Shown here piece after piece: positions 26,807 through 35,387 of a DNA stretch of 64,000 nucleotides. The position numbers and the translations under genes were made by a program. The notes below the pieces were generated by a model. It was not told where the DNA came from, made no database searches, and worked only from the letters and a program-made list of their open reading frames with translations. Every line of letters begins with the position of its first letter. Within the stretch, counting starts at the first letter, position 1. This stretch comes from Spirosoma oryzae (GTDB lineage Bacteria; Bacteroidota; Bacteroidia; Cytophagales; Spirosomataceae). The DNA lies in the NCBI RefSeq assembly GCF_003002825.1, contig NZ_PVTE01000004.1:1-64000 (forward strand), read 5' to 3'.

Positions 26807-28429
26807 ATGTCACCCTTACCCCGTAAAAAAACTGCTCACTCCTTCGGACCGCTCGTTCCATTACCGGGAAGTGAACGGCCAGCCCCGGCCGCAACGGCAT
26901 CGCACCCGGCCAGCTCAGACGAGTTGGTGAACGTAACGATACGACTACGCCGTCGACAGTCGCTGAGTGCACTGGTCAGTCAATCCGCCAGCGTTGTAAA
27001 GCCATTGACCCGCTCCGATTACGCCCGCCAGTACGGTGCCAGTCCTGCCGATATGCGCTTGGTTAGCGAATTCGCAACAGCGAATGATTTAAGTGTCGTG
27101 CAGAAAAGTACGGCCCGACGAACGATAGTGGTACGGGGTACCATTGCCCAGCTGAGTAAGGCGTTTGGCACAGCGTTAAACGATTACAGACTAGCCGATG
27201 GCCGGCTGATTCGTGGACGCGAAGGGGCGGTTATGGTACCTGATAGCCTGGTTACGATCATCGAGGGTGTCTTCGGACTCGACAACCGCCCGCAGGCACG
27301 CGCTCATTTCCAGATTTATGGCCCTGTGTACACTACGGGCGTAGCCAATCCACGTGCCGTTGCAACGTCGTTTACGCCCCCCCAGCTAGCCAAACTATAT
27401 AACTACCCAGCCGACCGCACCGGTAAAGGCCAGACAATTGCCATTATCGAGTTGGGGGGTGGGTATCGGAAGGCCGATATTGCCGCTTATTTCAAAAGCC
27501 TTGGCCTGACAGCGCCGTCGGTAAAAGCCGTACTGGTCGACGGCGGGAAGAATGCGCCCGGTGATGCGAACGGAGCCGATGGTGAAGTCATGCTCGATAT
27601 TGAGGTAGCAGGCGGTATAGCGCCCGGAGCCAACATCGTTGTTTATTTCGCCCCCAACACCGACCAGGGGTTTCTGGACGCGATCACAACGGCACTGCAT
27701 GATGTGCGGAATAAACCGTCCGTCATATCAATCAGTTGGGGATCGGCGGAGAAAAGCTGGACACCCCAGGCGCTGAACTCGTTTAACCAGGCCTTCCAGT
27801 CGGCAGCGGCACTGGGGGTTACGATCTGCGCAGCCGCCGGCGATACCGGCTCCGACGACAGCGTGGGCGACAAACTGGCGCACGTCGATTTTCCGGCATC
27901 GAGCCCGTTTGTGCTGGCCTGTGGGGGTACGAAACTGTTGACAACTGCCGACGGTACGGGCATCAGCAGTGAAACGGTCTGGCACGAGAGCAATACCAGC
28001 GCAACGGGAGGGGGTATCAGCGATGTGTTCGACAAACCCGATTACCAGGCCGACGCGGCAGTTCCGCCTTCGGTCAACGACGGTAAGCGTGTCGGGCGTG
28101 GGGTACCCGATGTGGCCGCTGTCGCCGATCCGGCGACGGGCTACACCGTACGGGTCGACGGGAGAAATCTGGTCATCGGTGGAACAAGTGCCGTGGCACC
28201 ACTCATGGCCGGCCTACTGGCGCTGATTAACGAGCAACGCAGTCAGCCAGTGGGTTTTATTCACCCCAGCATTTACGGGGCTCCCACCACCTTCCGTGAT
28301 ATTACGCAGGGAGACAACACGACGGTGGCTGGCAAGGGCTATTCAGCGACTGCTGGCTGGGATGCCTGTACGGGTCTGGGCGTAGCCGACGGGCAGAAAC
28401 TCACCCGCCTACTAACGACAGTTGCCTAG
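26807..28429 (+). CDS. Sedolisin (S53) family peptidase, kumamolisin-like
   Basis: A 540-residue serine-carboxyl peptidase. A pro-kumamolisin activation domain occupies about residues 40-160, and the subtilisin-like catalytic domain follows from about 188 (SFTPPQLAKLYN). The catalytic set is complete: E260 and D264 in DGEVMLDIEVAGG, oxyanion D346 in AAGDTGS and Ser461 in GGTSAVAPL. The C-terminal calcium site includes GWDACTGLGV. These enzymes work at acidic pH. No signal peptide is visible: the N-terminus is basic and proline-rich, so export is unclear. Transcribed divergently from modA. Confidence 0.92.
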   Translation: MSPLPRKKTAHSFGPLVPLPGSERPAPAATASHPASSDELVNVTIRLRRRQSLSALVSQSASVVKPLTRSDYARQYGASPADMRLVSEFATANDLSVVQKSTARRTIVVRGTIAQLSKAFGTALNDYRLADGRLIRGREGAVMVPDSLVTIIEGVFGLDNRPQARAHFQIYGPVYTTGVANPRAVATSFTPPQLAKLYNYPADRTGKGQTIAIIELGGGYRKADIAAYFKSLGLTAPSVKAVLVDGGKNAPGDANGADGEVMLDIEVAGGIAPGANIVVYFAPNTDQGFLDAITTALHDVRNKPSVISISWGSAEKSWTPQALNSFNQAFQSAAALGVTICAAAGDTGSDDSVGDKLAHVDFPASSPFVLACGGTKLLTTADGTGISSETVWHESNTSATGGGISDVFDKPDYQADAAVPPSVNDGKRVGRGVPDVAAVADPATGYTVRVDGRNLVIGGTSAVAPLMAGLLALINEQRSQPVGFIHPSIYGAPTTFRDITQGDNTTVAGKGYSATAGWDACTGLGVADGQKLTRLLTTVA

Positions 28430-28454
28430 ACGACTTATGCCTTACAAAAACAGG

Positions 28455-28486
28455 AAAGCCCCGCTCCTTACGAGAAGCGGGGCTTT
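28455..28486. terminator. Bidirectional terminator after the sedolisin gene
   Basis: An 11-bp stem (AAAGCCCCGCT with AGCGGGGCTTT) and an intervening loop lie between the convergent sedolisin and TonB receptor genes. T/A tails occur on both sides. Confidence 0.85.
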
Positions 28487-28515
28487 GTATAATCCCTAAA
28501 TCGTGTATTGACAGC

Positions 28516-31500
28516 TTAGAAGCTATACCGGGCACCCAGTTGCATCTGCCAACGCGAACCGAGCGGATCGATCGAGTACGGCGTGGTCGGGCGGCTCCAG
28601 CTAAACGTCGGATCGCCGGTCGTTGGGTTCGTTACTCGGCTCAGGCCAACCGATGCGGTCGAGTTGAACGTGTTGGGCGAGAAGTAGTAGTAGCCCAGTT
28701 TCTTGTCGACAAGGTTCAGGAAGTTCAGGATGTCGTACGACAGCTGAAGCGTGTGGCCATTGCCCATTTTGATCTCATGCAGGAAGCGCAGGTCCATCGT
28801 GTTGTTCCAGGGTGTCCGGCCACCGTTCCGTTCGGTGAACTGACCCATCCGGCTGCTCAGGTAACTGTCGCTCTGTACGAAGTTCATGAAATCCTGTGCC
28901 TGCGTACCGGTCGGGATCAACCGTTGCGCTTCGCTCAGATCTTTTGGAATGTAAGCCAGGCTGTTGGCTTGTCCCGATCCGTTGATCGTGCTGTTTACGT
29001 AGCCCCACGAGTAAGGCGAACCCGACTGGAAGGAATAGAACAGCGTGACGGTCGTGGCGTTGCTGGGGTTCCAGTTCTGGCGGTAATTGACCGTACCCAC
29101 GATCCGGTGGCGAATGTCGAAGTTCGAGTACGCCAGCGATGGGTTGTTCGGCGACAGTGACTGGTTCAGCTGCCAGTTCGATTCCATCGAGTTCCGGATA
29201 CCGTTGGTCAGGTCAAACGCTTTACCGTAGGTGTAGGCTGCCGAGAAACCGAAACCAGCCGAGTAGTTCTTCTGAATCTGCGCCGTCAGGCTGTAGCGAT
29301 GCCCCTGATTGGTATTCGACAGCAGGTAGGCGTTGGCGAAGTTGTTGTCGATACGCTGCGCACCGGCTGCGCCCGTCGACGATACGTAGATCGGCTGCTG
29401 TTGCTGGGTGTCATAGCTGTAGTACCGGACTACGTCTTTCGTGTTGACCTGCTGGAATTTCAGATCCTGGATAACTTTCGTGTACAAACCTTCCAGCGTG
29501 ATTTTGTAGCCAGCAATCGTGTAGTCGACGGCCAGGTTACTCCGGAACATCTGCGGCATCTTGAAATTATTGTCGATCAGGTCAACCTGCGTCCGGCGAA
29601 CACCACCGTTAGCCGAGTTGTTGTTGATCGACAGCGCGCCACCTGGTACCAGCGGATCGCCAACCAGCTTGGTCGTTGCGGTCGCGTTGTTGTTGAAGTC
29701 ATACGCACCGTAACCGACGCCGTTGTTGTAGAAGGCGTAACCCAACCAGGCAAACGGAATACGACCCGTGAACAGACCGGTACCACCCCGGATGATCAGG
29801 CTTTTATCACCTCTCGCATCGATGTACAGACCCAGTCGGGGCGATATCTGTACGTTGTTCAGGTACGAATTCGTCAGTTGGTTCAGCGGAGTGTACGTGT
29901 AGGTCGTACCGTAGTTCGGATCACCAGCCGATGCCGTTACCTGCGGGCTCAGCGTCGGTTTGTTTGGCAGACCCGTGTAGTCCAGGCGGATACCCGGCGA
30001 CAGTTTAACGCGGTCGCTTACCCGAATGTCGTCCTGTGCGTAGAGGCTGAACAGGTTAACGTTGAAGTGCGCGTAGGGGTTGTTGAACTGATTGTCGAGG
30101 TTGTTGCTGGCGTCAGCGAACGGATACGAACCACGCACCCGGTTGGGCAGCTTCGCGTAGAAATCGTCCAGGCTACGGTATGAGATACGACCGTTAGGCG
30201 CGTTTACGAAACCGTAGTCGATTGTGTACAACTCGTTATGCGTACCAACCGTAAAGGTGTTGATGCCTTTGTAGAAGGTGAAGTTGTCCGTAATCTCAAA
30301 CGTCTTCTGGCGCAGGTTGAATACCGATGCTTCACGGTCGTTACCGAGGAAGATGGTACCACCGTTATAGCCAATTTCCACCTGTGGGAATGTACGCACG
30401 TTCGACAGCGTCGTGCGGTAATCGTGTACCGTCGAGTACCCAACGATCAGGCTGTTCGATGCCTGACCCAGTTGTGACTTCAGTTCAGCAACCGTGCTCG
30501 TCTGGTTGTTGTTCTGGCGGAAATCGATGCTGCCGAAACGGAAGTTAGCCGCGTCGCGCTCCAGGTTGGTGGCTTCCGAGAAGACCGTGTTGTTGCGAAT
30601 GCTCAGCTGGTTTTTCGCGTTGATGTTCCAGTCGAGCCGGTTGAAGAACTTCGTGCTCTTCGAGTAAATTGAATAATCACCGTACGAACCAGCGTCGAGA
30701 CCGTAATTGGTCTGTACAAAGTCAGCCAGCTTCTGGGCTACGGCTGCGTCTTTAATCAGCGACGAGGCCGTACCAGCCTGGAACTGTACAGGGTCCTGGC
30801 GGTTCGTAATTTCTTCGTTCGTGAAGAAGAACAGCTTGTCTTTGATCAGCGGGAAACCCACCCGAACACCGGTCTGGTACTCATGGAACGTGCTGGGCAG
30901 TTTTTCTTTTGCATCCGACGCGCCATTCCAGGCACCCGTCAGAGCCGCGTTACGACCGAAACCGTAGACCGAACCCGTCACTTTGTTGGTACCACTGCGC
31001 GTTACGGCGTTGACCGAACCACCCAGGAAGTTACCCAGCCGTACGTCGAACGGCGCAACGGCCACCTGAATGTCCTGAATAGCGTCAAGGCTGACCGGGT
31101 TGGTACGCGTGCTCGAACCGGGTTGTCCCGACGAACCCGTCGAACCACCCAGCGATGGGCTAAAGCCGATAGCGTCGTTGTTGATTGCCCCGTCGATCGT
31201 TACGTTGTTGTACCGGAAGTTGGTACCGGCAAACGAGTTCTGGTTGTTTACCTGTGGCGATAACCGGGTCATGTCGGTCATGCTGCGCGAAATCGTTGGC
31301 AGTCGGCGGATCGTTTCGCTGCCGACATTGATACCAGCACCTTCGCGTTCACCGCCCCGGCTGCCTTTCACGACCACTTCACTCAGTGTCGCACTGGCAT
31401 CTTCCATGACGATGTTCAGGTCGGTCGTTTCACCCAGTTGCAGCGTTACGCCTGACCGGGTGGTCGTTTTGAAGCTAACATACGAATAGGTGATTTCGTA

Positions 31501-31722
31501 GGGACCACCTGCCGTCATGTTGTTGATGCGGTAGCGGCCATCGGCGTCTGTAACGGTGGCGTAGCGTGCGCCGGTGGGTGTGTACAGTGCCTGAACGGTC
31601 GCCCCGATCAGACTTTCTTTCTTTGCATCAGTGATGCGACCTGTCAGGCCGCTCGTCGTAACCTGTGCCCAGGTCAGCGTACTCAATAACAGAAAAACTA
31701 GCGTAAAGCTGTAGCGTATCAT
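28516..31722 (-). CDS. Oar-like TonB-dependent outer-membrane receptor
   Basis: A 1068-residue outer-membrane protein. It has a signal peptide at residues 1-19 (FTLVFLLLSTLTWA), a CarboxypepD_reg domain (about 25-105; LTGRITDAKKESLIGATV) and a TonB plug starting near SEVVVKG. A long beta-barrel ends in the aromatic strand LGARYSF. The plug segment TIDGAINNDAIG and the Ser/Gly-rich loop SPSLGGSTGSSGQPG match the Oar subgroup. It should import or sense an unknown ligand with TonB/ExbBD. Start is ATG 31722; upstream in-frame codons lack signal-peptide features. No SusD partner is adjacent, so it is not a standard polysaccharide locus. Confidence 0.9.
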   Translation of the reverse strand: MIRYSFTLVFLLLSTLTWAQVTTSGLTGRITDAKKESLIGATVQALYTPTGARYATVTDADGRYRINNMTAGGPYEITYSYVSFKTTTRSGVTLQLGETTDLNIVMEDASATLSEVVVKGSRGGEREGAGINVGSETIRRLPTISRSMTDMTRLSPQVNNQNSFAGTNFRYNNVTIDGAINNDAIGFSPSLGGSTGSSGQPGSSTRTNPVSLDAIQDIQVAVAPFDVRLGNFLGGSVNAVTRSGTNKVTGSVYGFGRNAALTGAWNGASDAKEKLPSTFHEYQTGVRVGFPLIKDKLFFFTNEEITNRQDPVQFQAGTASSLIKDAAVAQKLADFVQTNYGLDAGSYGDYSIYSKSTKFFNRLDWNINAKNQLSIRNNTVFSEATNLERDAANFRFGSIDFRQNNNQTSTVAELKSQLGQASNSLIVGYSTVHDYRTTLSNVRTFPQVEIGYNGGTIFLGNDREASVFNLRQKTFEITDNFTFYKGINTFTVGTHNELYTIDYGFVNAPNGRISYRSLDDFYAKLPNRVRGSYPFADASNNLDNQFNNPYAHFNVNLFSLYAQDDIRVSDRVKLSPGIRLDYTGLPNKPTLSPQVTASAGDPNYGTTYTYTPLNQLTNSYLNNVQISPRLGLYIDARGDKSLIIRGGTGLFTGRIPFAWLGYAFYNNGVGYGAYDFNNNATATTKLVGDPLVPGGALSINNNSANGGVRRTQVDLIDNNFKMPQMFRSNLAVDYTIAGYKITLEGLYTKVIQDLKFQQVNTKDVVRYYSYDTQQQQPIYVSSTGAAGAQRIDNNFANAYLLSNTNQGHRYSLTAQIQKNYSAGFGFSAAYTYGKAFDLTNGIRNSMESNWQLNQSLSPNNPSLAYSNFDIRHRIVGTVNYRQNWNPSNATTVTLFYSFQSGSPYSWGYVNSTINGSGQANSLAYIPKDLSEAQRLIPTGTQAQDFMNFVQSDSYLSSRMGQFTERNGGRTPWNNTMDLRFLHEIKMGNGHTLQLSYDILNFLNLVDKKLGYYYFSPNTFNSTASVGLSRVTNPTTGDPTFSWSRPTTPYSIDPLGSRWQMQLGARYSF

Positions 31723-31871
31723 GCAATACCACATATTGATTGGCGCTGCAAATTTCCGCCGGGGGTATTGCCTGTATATTATTCCAATATTAACAAGCCT
31801 CGCAAGTTGATTAAAAGACAATTAACAAAGCATAGCTATATCATTGACTTTGAAGACTTATAATCAACAAC

Positions 31872-31909
31872 AAAAAGCCCGCTCTCCCACGAAAGGACAG
31901 CGAGCTTTT
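31872..31909 (-). terminator. Terminator of the small Lys-rich protein gene
   Basis: An imperfect stem on the minus strand (AAAAGCTCGCT with AGCGGGCTTTT) is followed by a T-rich tail. It lies 22 bases after the stop of the gene at 31931-32224. Confidence 0.7.
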
Positions 31910-31930
31910 CAAGTACGCAGATTTTGCCGC

Positions 31931-32224
31931 TTACAATTTCTCTTTTACCACACGGGCGTCTTTTTTCACTTCGTCTTTCAGCAGTTTCCCCTCTTCCTTC
32001 ACCCGGGCTTTGCGATCTGCCTTGAGGGCATCTTTGGCCCCAACCATCTTGTCCATTTTACGGGCGTCGCGGTTAGCCTGTAGAGCGGCTTTATCAGCAG
32101 CCACATCCACTTTCGCTTCGGCGACGGCAGCTTTCTTTTTCAGTTTCCCATCCTGCGCCTGTGTCATGGTCAAACTTGCGCTCAGGGCGATTACTAGTGC
32201 GGTGGCAATACGACTGGTTTTCAT
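31931..32224 (-). CDS. Small secreted Lys/Ala-rich protein
   Basis: A 97-residue protein with a signal peptide at residues 1-23 (TALVIALSASLTMTQA). The mature part is highly charged and helical, with repeated K-A/K-D units (AEAKVDVAADKAAL, KDALKADRKARVKEE, KLLKDEVKKDARVVKEKL), probably a periplasmic amphipathic or coiled helix. No known family is recognised. A terminator hairpin follows. Confidence 0.7.
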   Translation of the reverse strand: MKTSRIATALVIALSASLTMTQAQDGKLKKKAAVAEAKVDVAADKAALQANRDARKMDKMVGAKDALKADRKARVKEEGKLLKDEVKKDARVVKEKL

Positions 32225-32509
32225 GATTTATGCGTTTCTGGCCGATGGTGGTTTGTTCGATCCAGCACAGCCATTAAACGGCGAACACTGAGCGATGGGT
32301 AGTTAAAAGGCTGTTAAACTTGTTTTCTGCCACCCAGTCAGCACATTGACGCATGTCTCCCCAAGACGCACCAGTCAGCTCTGAGCGTTATTACCACCTG
32401 ATTCAGACCAGCGTAAGAGCTACTGCGCTACCAGCCTGGGCGTCGCGGCCTGTGCTAACGCGCGTTACCGGCCTAATCTGTATTAAGTACAATATAATCC
32501 GGGCAACGC

Positions 32510-32540
32510 TTGCCATTTAGTAACATTCTTCGTACTTTTG
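32510..32540 (+). promoter_or_regulatory. Putative promoter of the DEAD-box helicase gene
   Basis: A -33-type TTG at 32510-32512 and an exact TAnnTTTG -7 box (TACTTTTG, 32533-32540) are separated by 20 bases, close to the Bacteroidota spacing. Transcription would start near 32546, about 315 bases before the ATG. Confidence 0.5.
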
Positions 32541-32821
32541 TGCCAGATTTTACAAGCGGCATCCGTCGCATCTCTGTTTCTCTCCTTTTTTACACGCTGA
32601 GTTAGGTCTGACAGAGCCAGTACGGATGTACAGGATGGGTTTCTGTGTGGAGGTTCCCCGGGTGGGAACGAATGCGCGTGGGCTAATCATCAATCGTTGT
32701 TATTGTTCGGGTTCCCCTGTTTGTCGGCAGGTTGGGGAATTGTGCGGGGCCGTTGGGTCGTGTGGGCAGTCGGGGTTGGATTTCATTGGCAATATCGCGC
32801 CGGTCACCGGCAAGCACTCGT

Positions 32822-32856
32822 CTTAGTTTGGCAAAATCCAAAACGCTATAACTAAG
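32822..32856 (+). promoter_or_regulatory. Hairpin directly before the helicase start codon
   Basis: A 7-bp stem (CTTAGTT with AACTAAG) ends three bases before the ATG at 32860. Its stability or loop could control ribosome access. Effect inferred only. Confidence 0.4.
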
Positions 32857-32859
32857 TTT

Positions 32860-34899
32860 ATGAATACCAATCCAATGAATGCCGACGAGCAGAACGAGGT
32901 TCTGCCGTCAAACCAGCCAGTCGCTGAAACGACCAACACCACAACCGACGACAGCGAAACGCCGGTTGCCAATACAGAAGTAGAAAAACTTGTCAGCGAC
33001 GTAATCGTGGCTGAACCCGCTGCTGAAACACCAGCCAAGTCGATCACCGAACAACTGGTCGCCAACCCCAATCAAATTTTATTCTCGGACCTGGCCATCT
33101 CGCCAGAGCTGTTGCAGGCCGTTACCGACATGGGCTTTGTCAGTCCATCGCCGATTCAGGCCGAAGCCATTCCGCCTATCCTGGCTGGTCGTGACGTTAT
33201 CGGTCAGGCACAGACCGGTACGGGTAAAACCGCAGCCTTCGGTATTCCGGCGCTCGAAATGATCGACGTACAAACCCGGGCCGTACAAACGCTGATTCTC
33301 TGTCCGACCCGTGAACTGGCGTTGCAGGTAGCCGAAGAGATCAAAAAACTATCGAAGCACAAGCGGGGTATCCGGGTCGAAGCCATCTATGGGGGCGATT
33401 CGATCGAACGGCAGATTCGCTCGCTCAAGAGTGGCGTGCATATCGTGATCGGTACACCGGGCCGCGTTATGGACCATATGGAGCGGAATACGCTCAAGCT
33501 CGATCAGGTCAAAATGATGGTGCTGGACGAAGCCGATGAGATGCTCGATATGGGCTTCCGTGAAGACATTGAGAACATTCTGGAAGAGATGCCCGAAGAG
33601 CGGCAGACCATCCTGTTCTCGGCAACGATGTCGAAGCCGATCATGCAGATCACCCAGAAATTCCAGAACGATCCGGTACTGGTGAAGGTGGTCAAGAAAG
33701 AGCTGACCAACACTAACATCGAGCAGGTTTATTTCGAGGTGAAGCCGAAGGCGAAAGTCGAGGTGATGTGCCGACTGATCGACATGTACGACCTGAAACT
33801 GATGCTGGTATTCTGTAATACCAAGCGTAAGGTCGATGAGATCGTAGAAGATCTGCAAATCCGTGGCTATCAGGCGGAAGGCCTGCACGGTGATCTGCGG
33901 CAGGCGCAGCGGAACAACGTGATGAGCAAGTTCCGCGCCGGTACGACCAATATCCTGGTCGCGACGGACGTGGCGGCCCGTGGTATCGACGTTGACGACG
34001 TTGACGCGGTAATCAACTTCGACATCCCGCTCGACGAAGAATATTACGTACACCGGATTGGCCGGACAGGCCGGGCGGGTAAGTCGGGCCGGGCGTTTTC
34101 GCTGGTTGGCCGTGACGAGAAGTACCGGTTCCGCGAAATTCAGAACTACACCAAAGTACGGGTCGAGAAAGGCGTTATTCCGTCGTTCGAAGACATCGTT
34201 GGGGTTCGGAAAGCCCGGTTTATCGAGCAAATGAGCCAGGCGATCAAGGACAGCTCGGACCTGCACCTGTACGACGACATGCTCAATCAGTTGCACCACG
34301 CCGGTTTCTCAACCGAGCAGGTTGTGGCCGCCCTGGTGAAACGGAGCATGGGTCTGGAGAAAAACGAATTTGCCGATCAGAACCTAGGTCTGGAGGACGA
34401 TCGTCGTCGCGAAGGCCGGGGCAATGACCGCTATGCCGATCGGAACGACCGGGGTGGTTCACGCTTTGCGGATCGCGACGATCGCCGGGGTGGTTCACGC
34501 TTCGGGGATCGTGATGATCGTCGGGGCAACTCGCGCTTCAGCAATGACCGCAACGACCGGCCGGCTTACGGTGATCGTAACGACCGGAGCCGTGGTGGCG
34601 AAGGCGCGGCTCGTCGGCCTTACTTCGATCGCGACGATCAACGCCAACCCCGTGAGCGCGATGCTAACATGACCCGTCTGATGGTAAGCATCGGTCGTCG
34701 GGATTATGTACGGCCGGGCGACATCGTAGGTGCCATTGCCGGCGAAGCCAACATTCCGGGCAGCAGCATCGGCAGCATCGATATTTTCGACAAACACACC
34801 TACGTTGACGTACCGAAAGACGTAGCGAACCGGGTCGTTGACGCCATGGAAGGCAACACGATCAAAGGTCGCCGGGTAAACATCGAGGTAGCTCGGTAG
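32860..34899 (+). CDS. DEAD-box ATP-dependent RNA helicase
   Basis: A 679-residue RNA helicase. An acidic, Thr-rich N-terminal extension (1-70) is followed by two RecA domains: Q motif SPIQAEAIPP (about 97-106), motif I AQTGTGKT (117-124), DEAD near 225, SAT, and motif VI HRIGRTGR. An Arg/Asp/Gly-rich low-complexity linker (about 505-595) leads to a DbpA-type RNA-binding domain at the C-terminus (RLMVSIGRRDYVRPGDIVGAI…). This architecture resembles DeaD/CsdA, which acts in ribosome assembly and cold adaptation. A long leader and a strong terminator suggest separate regulation. Confidence 0.94.
   Translation: MNTNPMNADEQNEVLPSNQPVAETTNTTTDDSETPVANTEVEKLVSDVIVAEPAAETPAKSITEQLVANPNQILFSDLAISPELLQAVTDMGFVSPSPIQAEAIPPILAGRDVIGQAQTGTGKTAAFGIPALEMIDVQTRAVQTLILCPTRELALQVAEEIKKLSKHKRGIRVEAIYGGDSIERQIRSLKSGVHIVIGTPGRVMDHMERNTLKLDQVKMMVLDEADEMLDMGFREDIENILEEMPEERQTILFSATMSKPIMQITQKFQNDPVLVKVVKKELTNTNIEQVYFEVKPKAKVEVMCRLIDMYDLKLMLVFCNTKRKVDEIVEDLQIRGYQAEGLHGDLRQAQRNNVMSKFRAGTTNILVATDVAARGIDVDDVDAVINFDIPLDEEYYVHRIGRTGRAGKSGRAFSLVGRDEKYRFREIQNYTKVRVEKGVIPSFEDIVGVRKARFIEQMSQAIKDSSDLHLYDDMLNQLHHAGFSTEQVVAALVKRSMGLEKNEFADQNLGLEDDRRREGRGNDRYADRNDRGGSRFADRDDRRGGSRFGDRDDRRGNSRFSNDRNDRPAYGDRNDRSRGGEGAARRPYFDRDDQRQPRERDANMTRLMVSIGRRDYVRPGDIVGAIAGEANIPGSSIGSIDIFDKHTYVDVPKDVANRVVDAMEGNTIKGRRVNIEVAR
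34425..34620 (+). repeat. Coding tandem repeats for an RGG/RDD linker
   Basis: Imperfect repeats of about 36 bases encode units of the type DRDDRRGGSRFGDRDD in the helicase linker. Three to four copies are recognisable, which could allow length variation by slippage. Confidence 0.65.
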
Positions 34900-34918
34900 T
34901 AGCCTGCACCAATACACC

Positions 34919-34949
34919 AAAAAAGCCGGAGCGACCCTCCGGCTTTTTT
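34919..34949 (+). terminator. Intrinsic terminator of the helicase gene
   Basis: An 8-bp GC-rich stem (AGCCGGAG with CTCCGGCT) flanked by A and T runs, with at least five Ts after the stem. The A-run on the left lets it act in both directions. Confidence 0.9.
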
Positions 34950-35027
34950 GTGTTCACGAAAGTATAACAATGGATGATCGGGCGAATGCGTTTTTTTTGC
35001 AGAAAATGCACCTGATAGCCGACGTCG

Positions 35028-35387
35028 ATGAAACTAGTCAATCTGCTTCCCTGGCTTAGTCTGGTTGGCGCGGCCCTGTGCCAGACCGCCTGGACGCTTT
35101 CGCTTAAACTGCTCCGCTGGTCCGACCTGACTACCCCACAATGGCCGTCGGCGGTGGGGCCGCTGCTGGGCTACATCGGCTTCGGTATTGTCAACACCAT
35201 ATTGCTGGCTGTTGCGATGCGGACGATTACGCTGACCACGACGTTTGCGGTCTGGACTGCCCTCACGCTGGCTTTCATCAAATGCGTCGACGTTATCTGG
35301 CTACAGGCAGGCTGGTCGTGGACGGAGCTGGCTTTTCTATTGCTCATCGCGATTGGGATCGTCGGTCTGAAAGTAGCCGCCCCTTAG
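35028..35387 (+). CDS. SMR/EmrE-like small multidrug transporter family protein
   Basis: A 119-residue inner-membrane protein with four transmembrane helices, the length and layout of small multidrug resistance proteins. The N-terminal helix contains AALCQTAWTLSLKLL where EmrE has its essential glutamate, but a clear Glu14 equivalent is missing; Gln is present. It may therefore be a diverged SMR or a lipid-flippase-like relative, not a proton-coupled drug exporter. Its end overlaps the next, convergent gene by four bases. Confidence 0.7.
   Translation: MKLVNLLPWLSLVGAALCQTAWTLSLKLLRWSDLTTPQWPSAVGPLLGYIGFGIVNTILLAVAMRTITLTTTFAVWTALTLAFIKCVDVIWLQAGWSWTELAFLLLIAIGIVGLKVAAP

Larger units (their letters stand above)
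32225..32859. other. Long intergenic region holding the helicase promoter and leader
   Basis: These 635 bases have no convincing gene. The left part contains the promoter region of the small secreted protein on the minus strand. The right part, from about 32545, appears to be a G-rich leader of about 315 bases for the DEAD-box helicase, with short hairpins at 32653-32669, 32799-32811 and 32822-32856. Confidence 0.5.
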
